Shown piece after piece: positions 25,820 to 34,000 of a DNA stretch of 38,322 nucleotides. The position numbers and the translations under genes are program-made. Each line of letters opens with the position of its first letter. The stretch's first letter is position 1. The DNA comes from Acidobacteriota bacterium. GTDB taxonomy: Bacteria > Acidobacteriota > Terriglobia > Terriglobales > Acidobacteriaceae. Under the pieces are notes generated by a model. The model saw only the letters and a program-made list of their open reading frames with translations, was not told the DNA's origin and searched no databases. The stretch is from positions 1-38,322 of the forward strand of contig JAJZGG010000018.1 of assembly GCA_021804965.1 (NCBI GenBank), in the 5' to 3' direction.

Positions 25820-26776
25820 TTAGCTGTCCTTCTGCGCTGATTTTTTGTGGTGATGGAAGACATGGTGCGCGATGTCGGGATAGAACTCGCGGAAGACGTT
25901 GGTGAGCGCATCGCGACCGACGGCGTAGCCGAATTTGCTGAAGTAGGACGAGGGCGTTGCCACGGCGGAGGGATAGTAGGTGAGCGAGACGGCCTGCGAG
26001 ACGCCGCGCCCGAGAATCTCCGCCAGGTTGACGGTGTTTTTGCCGTGGTAGTTGGGGGTGATGAAGACGGACATGCTGGAGTATTCCACGCGCTTCCAGA
26101 AGCTGCCCTGTCCCATGGCAAAGTAGCGCTCATCCTCATGGAAGAGCGTGGGGAAGGCAAAGATGATCAGGTAGTCGCCGGCGGATTTGTCGATGTAGCC
26201 GCGCCAGTAGTAACTCCAGTATCCGCCCACGCCTTTGCCGAATTCCGGATGGGTGTTGCTGCCCTCGGCCATCAGCGAGGTGAGGCCGACAAAGACGTAC
26301 TGGGAATAATCGAAGTTGTTTTCCGTGGCAATGATGAAGGACTCTTTGGCTCCGGGCGGCGGTGGGCGGACGCCGGCGCTGACGGCGCGATAGTTGGGCA
26401 TGAGGCCGAGGATGCGCTTTGGCTGCTGCTCATCGGCAGGAACGGTGGCCTTGCCGGAGTCATCGCGCTGGGCCGGAGTGCTGTTGCTTTGCGCCTGGGC
26501 TGCGTTGCTTTGCGCCTGGGCCAGGGCAAGCCAGCTGGAACTGCTGTAGCCGGATTCGCCGGCGGCAGGCAGTGCAGGATTGCCGGAGGCCAGAGCGGGA
26601 TCGGCTGCGGCCAGCAGCAGCTCCGGTGCAGCCGACCGATCCCCAGCGATGCGATGCGGGGTGGGTGCATTCGGCAGGGAGCTGGTGGCGGAGCGGGGAA
26701 GAGATTGAGCCTGGGTGGTGAGTGCGGTTGCGCACACGAGGAGTACAGCCGGAAGACGCAATGAGCCTCCAAACAA
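25820..26776 (-). CDS. Secreted protein of unknown function, paralogue A
   Basis: The 318-residue product starts with a Sec signal peptide (SLRLPAVLLVCATALTTQAQ) followed by SLPNAP. An Ala/Gln/Ser-rich linker comes next. A conserved domain from about 119 to 310 begins QPKRILGLMPNYRAVSAG and contains TNTHPEFGKGV-like, FHEDERYFAMG, NYHGKNT, YYPS and VGRDALTNVFREFYPDIAHH segments. I recognise no enzyme family. By eye about half of the domain positions match the neighbouring paralogue B. The start codon is TTG, strongly supported by GGAGGA 7 nt upstream. Aromatic-rich strands and the several conserved His/Asp/Glu residues leave both an outer-membrane-associated and an enzymatic role open. It lies 90 bp after paralogue B, same strand. 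Confidence 0.85.
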   Translation of the reverse strand: MFGGSLRLPAVLLVCATALTTQAQSLPRSATSSLPNAPTPHRIAGDRSAAPELLLAAADPALASGNPALPAAGESGYSSSSWLALAQAQSNAAQAQSNSTPAQRDDSGKATVPADEQQPKRILGLMPNYRAVSAGVRPPPPGAKESFIIATENNFDYSQYVFVGLTSLMAEGSNTHPEFGKGVGGYWSYYWRGYIDKSAGDYLIIFAFPTLFHEDERYFAMGQGSFWKRVEYSSMSVFITPNYHGKNTVNLAEILGRGVSQAVSLTYYPSAVATPSSYFSKFGYAVGRDALTNVFREFYPDIAHHVFHHHKKSAQKDS

Positions 26777-26866
26777 TCTGGGTTCCTCCGTTAGATGCGG
26801 AAACGGGGCCGCTGGGTAGCAGGGGATTGTGAACTCTGCGTCATCTGGAGCGGGTGTGGCTGGGGA

Positions 26867-27907
26867 TCAGGGATGACGGTGCAGGATGTGGACAGCGATG
26901 TCGGGCCAGAACTCCCGGAAGGAAGCGGTGATGGCGTCGCGACCGACGGAGTAACCGTAGCGGGCAAAGAGTGCTCCCATGGTGTTGTCGTGGTCCGGGT
27001 AATAGAACTGGGAAAGCCCCTGGGCGATGGCGCGACCGAAGACTTCTGCGCCGCTGAAGGTGTTCTGCCCGTGGTAGTTTTTCGCGATGAGCACGCTGGA
27101 GGCCGCGTGGAACTCGCGGCGCTTGAAGCCGCCATGGCCCATGGCGTAGTAGCGGACGTCCTCATGCAGGAGAGTGGGCAGCGCAAAAACGACCATGTAA
27201 TTGCCGTCGGTCTTGTCGAGAAAACCGCGCCAGTTGTAGGCCCAGAAACCGGGCACACCCTTGCCGAGATCGGGATGGGTGTTGGTACCCTCGGCCAGCA
27301 TGGAGGTGAGCGCGCCGAAGACGATGGCCGAGTAATCGAAGCTGTTGACGGTGGCCAGCTCAAAGGCCTGACGGGCCGAAGGCGGAGGCGGAATCTCTCC
27401 GGCACTGACGGCGCGATAGTTGGGCATGAAGCCGAGGATGCGCTTGGGTTGCCTCTCGTTGGGAGCCACATGGCTGGTCGAGGGATTTGCTGCGGAATCT
27501 GTTGCGGGATTTTGTGCAGGATTTGCCGTCGAGCTGGAGGACGTGCCGGGCTGCGGTTTCTCGGTCGTCTGGGTTGCGTCTGTCTGCGGCTTGGCGGAGG
27601 GGTCTGCCGACTGCTGGCTGGCGGGCGCAGCGGCAAAGTCTCCCCACTCCGCTGCGGCTACCTGAGCCTGCGCGCCCTGCGGAGCCGACTTCTCCCTGGC
27701 AACTGGATTTCCCTGTGCGGCAGGGGCAATTGCCCCGGACCCGGTCGCGGACCCGGTCGTGGTCCCGGCCGCGGACCCGGTCGTGGTGCCGCCCGGCTGC
27801 AGGGCAGCAGCAGGAGCATCTGGCAGGGGGGAACATTGGCTGGAGTCGCTCTGTCCCAGGGCGGGAATGGCGCACAGCATTAGGCAAAGCCACCAGATAT
27901 GGCGCAA
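26867..27907 (-). CDS. Secreted protein of unknown function, paralogue B
   Basis: The 346-residue product begins with a short Sec signal peptide (MRHIWWLCLMLCAIPALGQ). LPDAP follows, then a long Ser/Thr/Gln/Ala-rich linker with GTTTGS repeats (about 33-150), and a domain (about 153-346) homologous to paralogue A. The domain starts QPKRILGFMPNYRAVSAG and includes LHEDVRYYAMG, NYHGQNT and VGRDAITASFREFWPDIAVH. The start is TTG at 27907: AGGAG sits 6 nt upstream and the signal peptide begins right there, whereas longer in-frame starts give a charged lead. Function unknown. It precedes paralogue A and is likely cotranscribed with it. Confidence 0.84.
   Translation of the reverse strand: MRHIWWLCLMLCAIPALGQSDSSQCSPLPDAPAAALQPGGTTTGSAAGTTTGSATGSGAIAPAAQGNPVAREKSAPQGAQAQVAAAEWGDFAAAPASQQSADPSAKPQTDATQTTEKPQPGTSSSSTANPAQNPATDSAANPSTSHVAPNERQPKRILGFMPNYRAVSAGEIPPPPSARQAFELATVNSFDYSAIVFGALTSMLAEGTNTHPDLGKGVPGFWAYNWRGFLDKTDGNYMVVFALPTLLHEDVRYYAMGHGGFKRREFHAASSVLIAKNYHGQNTFSGAEVFGRAIAQGLSQFYYPDHDNTMGALFARYGYSVGRDAITASFREFWPDIAVHILHRHP
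27719..27787 (-). repeat. Short GC-rich coding repeat in paralogue B linker
   Basis: Repeats built from GGACCCGGTCG-like units encode GTTTGS/GSATGS runs in the linker. They are in frame and contain no spacers, so this is a coding microsatellite and a likely site of length variation. Confidence 0.6.
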
Positions 27908-27930
27908 AAAGAACTCCTGATTCTTCCTTC

Positions 27931-27953
27931 GATTCGGAATCAAAACATTTGAT
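27931..27953. promoter_or_regulatory. Two adjoining palindromes upstream of paralogue B
   Basis: GATTCGGAATC (27931-27941) and ATCAAAACATTTGAT (27939-27953) are perfect dyads that overlap by three bases. They begin 24 bp upstream of the paralogue B start codon, where an operator near the promoter would be expected. No matching regulator is known to me. Confidence 0.35.
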
Positions 27954-28210
27954 GTTCTGTGCCGGTCCCGATGGACCCCATACACATTTGGAATTGCTAC
28001 TTTGATCTGACGAATATTGGATTCCTGCGCTGACACCGGGGCTTCAGCTTTTCTTTCTTTTTTGCACCCGGGTTACCCTGTCCTTCAACCTGCCGCGGCG
28101 CATCCGGGATTCGGAATATGAAGTCCGGGAGCGGACGGCTGGGAAGGAATTCATTTAGGCGGGAACGCCTTATCCCTGAGGAAAAACGACCCAAGCGCTT
28201 AAGCATAGTT

Positions 28211-28216
28211 TACTAT
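28211..28216 (+). promoter_or_regulatory. Minus-10 element TACTAT, likely leaderless start of the amidohydrolase gene
   Basis: TACTAT ends 6 nt before the ATG at 28223, and no Shine-Dalgarno sequence lies between. Transcription would start at the start codon. No minus-35 consensus is visible. Confidence 0.4.
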
Positions 28217-28222
28217 TTGCCC

Positions 28223-29578
28223 ATGTTTTCGCGTCTCATTTTTATCCTTTCGTGTGTGGCCTGCTGCGTTTCGGGCTGCGCGGTGATGGCTGCGGCTCAG
28301 CCGGCCGGCGGGCTGCCGGAGCATTCCGTGATCGTGCTGCATGCGGCCCATGTGCTGAATGTGGAGCAGGGCAGTGTGCTTTCTCCCGGCGAGGTGCTGG
28401 TGCGGGATGGGCGGATTGCCGAGGTGGGCACGACGGTGACGCATCCGTCCGGGGCAGCCGTGCTGGACCTGGGCGCGACGACGCTGATGCCGGGAATGAT
28501 CGATGCGCACGTCCACCTGTTTCTGCATCCGTGTGCGGAGGATATGCAGACGGTGGTGGAGTCTGTGCCGCAGCGCACGGTGTATGCGGCGCTGGCAGCG
28601 AAGGCCGATCTGATGGCAGGCTTCACGGCCGAGCGCGACATGGGGACCGAGGGTGCCGGTTCGGCCGATTCGGCAATCCGCGACTCGATTGACGCCGGGC
28701 TGATTCCCGGGCCGCGGATGCGCATCAGCGGCAATGCCATCAGCATTGTGGGCGGCCATGAGGATGCGATTCACTTCAATCCGGCCGAGCACATCTCCTC
28801 GAATGCGACCTATGCGGGTAATGCGGATTCGCTGATTGCGGTCATCCGCGAGCAGCACAAGGAAGGTTCCAGCTTTGTGAAGATTTACGAGACCGGCGCG
28901 GACAGCTATGTGCATGGCGTCTTTCACACGCCGTGGCAGTTCAGCGAGGCCGAACTGGCGGCAGCGGTTGCCGAGGCCCGGCGGCTGGGAACGACGGTGG
29001 GGGTGCACTGCACCGGCGAGCCGGGCGCACTCTACGCCGCAACTGCAGGCGTGGCCTCGATTGACCATGCCTACCAGTTGAGCGATGCGACGATGCAGTT
29101 GATGCGCGAAAAGCAGATCTATGCCGTGCCCACCTTCGCAATCAGCGAATACTTTGCCGCGCATGCCGGCTCTGCCGCGCTGGCGGCTCAGGAGCAGGCC
29201 GAGCAGCAGTTTCACGTGGAGCAGTTCCATCGCCAGCTGGCGGCAGGCGTGCCCATGGCGGTGGGCTCCGATGTGGGTCCGTTTCCGCATGGCACGCAGG
29301 CGCGGGAGCTGGTGCTGATGGCAAAGTACGGCATGGCTCCGGCCGACGTGCTGCGGGCCGATCTGCTGCACGGCGCGCGGTTGCTGGGCTGGGCCGAGGA
29401 GATCGGCCAGTTGAAGCCGGGCTACCTGGCGGATGTGATCGCCGTCGAGGGCAATCCGCTGGAGAAGATGGATGCCGTGACGCATGTGGTCTTTGTGATG
29501 AAGGGTGGCGTGATCTATCGCAATGACGCAGGCACTGGAAACCCTGTCCGCAAGGACGCCAATCCCGCGACGAGGTAG
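28223..29578 (+). CDS. Exported metal-dependent amidohydrolase
   Basis: The 451-residue product belongs to the amidohydrolase superfamily close to imidazolonepropionase and the secreted Xaa-Pro/Xaa-Arg dipeptidase group. It has H96 and H98 (DAHVHL), K220 (FVKIYETGADS), H262 (VHCTGEPGA), H282 (SIDHAYQL) and D350 (VGSDVG), the ligands of a two-metal site. The N terminus is a signal sequence with a possible lipobox VSGC (C19), so it may be a lipoprotein; Sec cleavage at AAAQ is the alternative. The ATG at 28223 has no ribosome binding site but lies right after a minus-10 element. It is followed after 5 bp by the isoaspartyl peptidase gene, which suggests joint breakdown of peptides. Confidence 0.88.
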   Translation: MFSRLIFILSCVACCVSGCAVMAAAQPAGGLPEHSVIVLHAAHVLNVEQGSVLSPGEVLVRDGRIAEVGTTVTHPSGAAVLDLGATTLMPGMIDAHVHLFLHPCAEDMQTVVESVPQRTVYAALAAKADLMAGFTAERDMGTEGAGSADSAIRDSIDAGLIPGPRMRISGNAISIVGGHEDAIHFNPAEHISSNATYAGNADSLIAVIREQHKEGSSFVKIYETGADSYVHGVFHTPWQFSEAELAAAVAEARRLGTTVGVHCTGEPGALYAATAGVASIDHAYQLSDATMQLMREKQIYAVPTFAISEYFAAHAGSAALAAQEQAEQQFHVEQFHRQLAAGVPMAVGSDVGPFPHGTQARELVLMAKYGMAPADVLRADLLHGARLLGWAEEIGQLKPGYLADVIAVEGNPLEKMDAVTHVVFVMKGGVIYRNDAGTGNPVRKDANPATR

Positions 29579-29583
29579 GATGA

Positions 29584-30711
29584 ATGCAGCTTTTCCGCAA
29601 ACGTATCGCTCTGGCTGTACCGCTCGCTTTTCTGGTTCTCATCTCAGGCTTCGCCGTCTCGGCAGAGGCACAAACATCCCGACCAACCATGACTGGACCA
29701 ATCACGCCCCGGCAAAATCGCTCGCAGCACAAATGGGCCGTGGTGCTCCACGGCGGAGCTGGCGTGATTGAGCGCAGCTCGATGACGCCGGAGGCGGAAA
29801 AGGAGTATCGGGCCGGGCTGGCTGCGGCACTGCAGGCTGCGGCCACGGTGCTGGACCGCGGCGGCTCGTCGGTGGACGCAGTGGAGGCGGCCATTCGCCT
29901 GCTGGAGGACAATCCGCTGTTCAATGCCGGGCGCGGCGCGGTTTTTGCCGCCGATGGCACCAATCAGCTGGATGCGGCCATCATGGACGGGCGGACGATG
30001 ACGGCCGGGGCGGTGGCCGACGTGATGCATACGCGGCATCCGATTTCGCTGGCACGCGCGGTGATGGAGAAGTCTCCGCATGTGCTGCTGGTGGGGCCCG
30101 GTGCGGATGCCTTTGCGCGTTCGGTGGGGCTGGAGCAGGTGCCGCAGTCGTTCTACTTTACGGAACATCGCTGGCAGAGCCTGGTGCAGGAGCTGAAGCG
30201 CGAGCACCTGCCGATTCCGGCCCGTCCGGCCGGAGCGCCACCGGCACCGCAGCATGAGGCGGCATTCTTTGAAACCCCGGAGAACCATAAATACGGAACC
30301 GTCGGCGTGGTGGCACTGGATCGGGCTGGAAACGTGGCGGCAGGAACGTCAACCGGCGGACTGACGGCCAAGCGCTGGGATCGGGTGGGGGATTCACCGA
30401 TTATCGGAGCCGGTACGTATGCCTCGAACGAGTCCTGCGCGATCTCCGGCACCGGGATTGGCGAGTACTTCATTCGCTACACGGTGGCACGGACGATCTG
30501 CGCACTGGTGCAATACAAGGGGATGAAGCTGCAGGATGCCGCTGATGCAGTGATCCAGAAGCAACTGGCGCCGATCCACGGCGACGGCGGGGTGATTGCC
30601 GTGGCCCCGGATGGCCAGATGGCCTGGAGCTTCAACACGCCGGGAATGTTCCGGGCAAAGATGACCGAGGGCGGGAAGGCCGAGATCGGGATCTATCGCG
30701 ACGAGCCTTAG
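29584..30711 (+). CDS. Exported isoaspartyl peptidase / L-asparaginase (Ntn hydrolase)
   Basis: The 375-residue product is a plant-type asparaginase precursor. WAVVLHGGAG (near 51-60), the NPLFNAGRGAVF substrate region, and the autocleavage site HKYG-TVG with catalytic T239 are present, followed by the beta-subunit motifs STGGLTAKRWDRVGDSP and GTGIGE. Maturation would give alpha and beta chains. Such enzymes hydrolyse beta-aspartyl dipeptides and asparagine. A Sec signal peptide (residues 1 to about 30, ending SAEAQ) shows export. Start ATG lies 5 bp after the amidohydrolase stop, with AGG inside the overlap region as ribosome binding site. The two genes form a transcription unit. Confidence 0.93.
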   Translation: MQLFRKRIALAVPLAFLVLISGFAVSAEAQTSRPTMTGPITPRQNRSQHKWAVVLHGGAGVIERSSMTPEAEKEYRAGLAAALQAAATVLDRGGSSVDAVEAAIRLLEDNPLFNAGRGAVFAADGTNQLDAAIMDGRTMTAGAVADVMHTRHPISLARAVMEKSPHVLLVGPGADAFARSVGLEQVPQSFYFTEHRWQSLVQELKREHLPIPARPAGAPPAPQHEAAFFETPENHKYGTVGVVALDRAGNVAAGTSTGGLTAKRWDRVGDSPIIGAGTYASNESCAISGTGIGEYFIRYTVARTICALVQYKGMKLQDAADAVIQKQLAPIHGDGGVIAVAPDGQMAWSFNTPGMFRAKMTEGGKAEIGIYRDEP

Positions 30712-30738
30712 GGCCTGCAAACACAGCATGGGTTGGCG

Positions 30739-30792
30739 GCCTGGCAAGAGCGGGCCGGGCCAAGACCAAGCCTGGCAAGACTGGGCCAGGCC
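30739..30792 (+). repeat. Direct and inverted repeats after the asparaginase gene
   Basis: An 18-bp unit starting GCCTGGCAAGA occurs at 30739-30756 and 30770-30787 (31-bp period, two mismatches). GCCTGGC (30770-30776) also pairs with GCCAGGC (30785-30791) to form a hairpin. There is no U-run; it may act as a weak terminator or mRNA end. Confidence 0.45.
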
Positions 30793-30879
30793 GGAGTGCG
30801 TCCGTGCGGGGAATTACCGAATCGATTTAGTGATATGGATTTCGGGTTTGGGGGACATCTGCGTTCGGATGGGATCGGT

Positions 30880-30892
30880 ATGGTCAGACCAT
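30880..30892. promoter_or_regulatory. GntR/FadR-type operator candidate
   Basis: ATGGTCAGACCAT is a perfect dyad containing TGGTCnGACCA. The TGGTnnnACCA core is the one bound by FadR-subfamily GntR regulators such as FadR and PdhR. It lies about 90 bp upstream of the minus-35 of the TonB receptor promoter. The regulator is not in the window, so this is a motif-based proposal. Confidence 0.4.
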
Positions 30893-30977
30893 TCGGTGAA
30901 TCTGAGATTTCGGGGCAGGGGATGTCCAAGGGCGGATGGGTGCCAGTGGCAGCGCAAAAAATCTTTCTATCGGCCTA

Positions 30978-31007
30978 TTGACAAGCGTTCTTTCGTCCAT
31001 AGACAAT
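30978..31007 (+). promoter_or_regulatory. Sigma70-type promoter of the TonB receptor gene
   Basis: A perfect minus-35 TTGACA (30978-30983) is followed after 18 bp by GACAAT (31002-31007). It is the best two-part promoter in the window. The predicted start is near 31014, leaving about 50 nt of leader. Confidence 0.6.
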
Positions 31008-31063
31008 TCACATCGCTGGTCAAGAACTCTCTGCAGCAATTCTGTATTCAAAGGATGCCAGGC

Positions 31064-34000
31064 ATGCACATGTACCCGAATTGTGGTTTCCGACTGGTAG
31101 GACCACTTCGCTCTCTGACAAATCGCGCGGTCTATCGACTCGCTCGGCGCGATCGTTTCGCTTCCCTCCGGCTTTCCGCGCTTTTGAGCCTGATCGTGTG
31201 TGCTCTGGGGCTGCTGGTACTGCTGGCAACCAGTGCGCCGATGGTCCATGCGCAGGAGTTTCGCGGCACCATCTCCGGCACGGTGATGGACACGACCGGA
31301 GCCGTGATTCCGGGCGCCTCGATCACGCTGCGCGAGGTGCACACGGGCACCATGAGCCACACGGTCAGCGACGGAGCCGGGCAGTACGTGGTTCCGTTTC
31401 TGCTGCCGGGCGAGTATACGATTCGCGCCACGGCCAAGGGATTTGAGGCCGTGATCCGCAACCAGGTGCCGCTGGAGTCGCAGCAGCATGAGGTGATTGA
31501 CCTGAAGATGACGATTGGTGCTGCGACCGAGTCTGTGACGGTGACCGGTGCGCCGCCGCAACTGGATGCCGCCAATGCGGCGATTGGTGCGGTCATCAGC
31601 ACGCAGTCGGTGGCGGACCTGCCGCTGAATGGCCGTACGCCGACGACGCTGGCCGAACTGGCTCCGGGCGTGATCAACACGGCGGCTCCGCAGCAGATTC
31701 ATCCTTTTGACAACAATGCGGGAAACTCGTGGTCGATGGGCGGCACGCCGAACCAGGTGAGCGAGGTGCTGCTGGATGGTTCGCCGGATATGACGCTGCT
31801 GGGAGCGTTGGCCTATGCGCCGACGGAGGATTCGGTGGCCGAGGTTTCGGTACGTCCGTTTGATACCGATGCCAGCTTTGGGCATACGATTGGCGGCGTG
31901 TTGAACCTGGTGACGAAGGGCGGCACGAACGAGTTCCATGGCACGGCGTATGAGTTTGGCCAGATCTCGGGCATTGACGCCAACACCTACTTCAACAATC
32001 GCAGCAACAAGCCGACGCCGGTCTTCCACTTCAACCAGTACGGCATGAGTGTGGGCGGTCCGGTGCGCATTCCCAAGCTCTATGACGGGCGCAACAAGCT
32101 GCTGTTCTTCTTTGCCTTTGAAGGGCTGAAGGACTCATCGCCGAACACGGCGACGATCACGGTGCCGACCAACAGCGATCCGCTCTTCAGCAGCGCTGCG
32201 GGCGGCGAGCGCGGGGGCGATTTCTACCAGACGCTGGCGGCCGGCTGTCCGGCGGGCTTTGCCAACGATCCCGGCTCGGCGGCGGCGATGTGTAATCCTT
32301 CGGGCAAGTTCACGAGCCCCTATCCGGATCCCAACCAGCTGTACAACCCCTATCAGGTGACGGTGAACGGCTCCTCGTACAGCCGCGCTCCGATTCTGAA
32401 CAACCAGCTGACCAGCGTGGGTCCGCTGAACTCGATTGCACTGAACTATCTGAAGCTGTTTCCCTCGCCGAACAACACGGCCAATGCTGCGGCCGATGGG
32501 CAGGACAACTACATTGCCAATGCCCCGAGCATTGACAACTACGACAACGAGTTTGGCCGGCTGGACTACAACGTGAGCGCTGCGGACCATGTGTTCTTTG
32601 ACATGCGTCACAACTACCGGAGCCAGACGAAGAACAACTACTTTGGCAACGGCTCGACGGGCACGATTCTGGTGCGCGAAAACTGGGGCGCATCGCTGGA
32701 CAACGTCTATACGCTGAACGCGACGACGATCTTTGACACGCGCCTGAACTGGACCTTCTTCAACGAGGTGCACAGCACTCCTGCGACGGTCTACAGCCCG
32801 AACAGCCTCGGATTCCCAACCTATATGCAGGCGGCGAGCGAGCTGGTGCAGCTCCCGTTCATCAACTTCCAGACGGGAAGCAGCTGCGGCAGCCACACAA
32901 GCTACCAGTGCCTGGGCGATACGGGTTCGGCGCTGGACCCCAGCACCAGCTACCAGATCTTTACCGACATGGTGAAGGTGATTGGACAGCATACGCTGAA
33001 GGTGGGCTTTGACGGACGCCAGTACCGGATCAGCATCCAGAACTTTGGCAACTCTTCCGGCAGCTTCAACTTCAACTCCGGCTTTGTGGAGAAGGGAACG
33101 GGCGCATCGCCGCAGACCTTTGGCGGCGATCTGGCCACCTTCCTGCTGGGCCTGCCTGCCGGTGGCCAGTTTGATCTGAATGCGCGTGCCGATTACCACC
33201 AGTACTACGTGGGCACGTTTGTGCAGGACGACTGGGGCGTGAGCAACACGCTGACCCTGAACCTGGGTCTGCGCTATGACATTGACACGCCTTTCCGCGA
33301 GAAGCTGGGACGCACGGTGAATGGCTTCAACCCAACGGCGGCGATCAACTATGCGGCGACGCCGAACTTTTCGCCGGTCACGGTTTCGGCCAACGGCGGC
33401 AGCTACAGCCTGAACAGCATCAACACGCTGGGCGGACTGACCTTCCCGAACCGCACCAATGGCGCAGTGTATGCGACCAACAATGGCTTCTTCAGCCCGC
33501 GCTTTGGCTTCTCCTGGAGCGTGACGCCGAAGACGGTGGTTCGCGGCGGGTTTGCCATCTTTGTGCAGCCGGAGACGCTGACCAACCTGAGCGCGCAGGG
33601 CAAGTACTCTTCTGCGGCACTGTCGAATCAGGAGGGCTTCAGCGCTTCAACGCAGTATCTGGCCTCGACCAACAACGGACAGACTTCGGCGGGCACCTTC
33701 AGCAATCCCTTCCCGAATGGATTCCAGCAGCCGCAGGGCGCATCCCAGGGAGCGAATACCTTCCTTGGACAGGCGATCAGCTATCTGGCGCCGGTGCAGC
33801 ATGATCCGTACTCCGAGCGCTGGAACGTGAGCGTGCAGCGTGCGATTACCCACAATGATCTGCTGGAACTGATCTATGTGGGCAACCATGCGCTTCACCT
33901 GCCGGTGGAATCGCACAACGTGAATGCGACGCTGCTGCCATATCTGGCGACGAATCCCTACCGGGATCAGAGCGTGGCCAAGGCGTACAGCGAGTCGGTG

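Larger units (their letters stand above)
27908..28222. other. 315-bp divergent promoter region between paralogue B and the amidohydrolase gene
   Basis: No gene is seen. It holds the two palindromes at 27931-27953 next to the paralogue B start, a pyrimidine-rich run (28050-28073), a small AGGCG/CGCCT hairpin near 28156-28169, and a minus-10 element at 28211-28216 for the amidohydrolase gene. Base composition is less GC-rich than the flanking genes. Confidence 0.5.
30712..31063. other. 352-bp region upstream of the TonB receptor gene
   Basis: No gene is seen. It contains the GC-rich repeats just after the asparaginase gene (30739-30792), a FadR-type palindrome (30880-30892), and a promoter (30978-31007). 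An open frame reaching upstream of the receptor start is an in-frame extension without protein-like sequence. Confidence 0.6.

Noticed and set aside
28026-28073. GCTGA/TCAGC hairpin followed by a T-rich run on the plus strand
   Set aside because: Stem of only 5 bp, and no plus-strand gene ends upstream of it, so a terminator role is not supported.
30728-31063. Upstream in-frame extension of the TonB receptor
   Set aside because: It spans the promoter and repeats, lacks protein-like sequence, and the signal peptide starts only after 31064.
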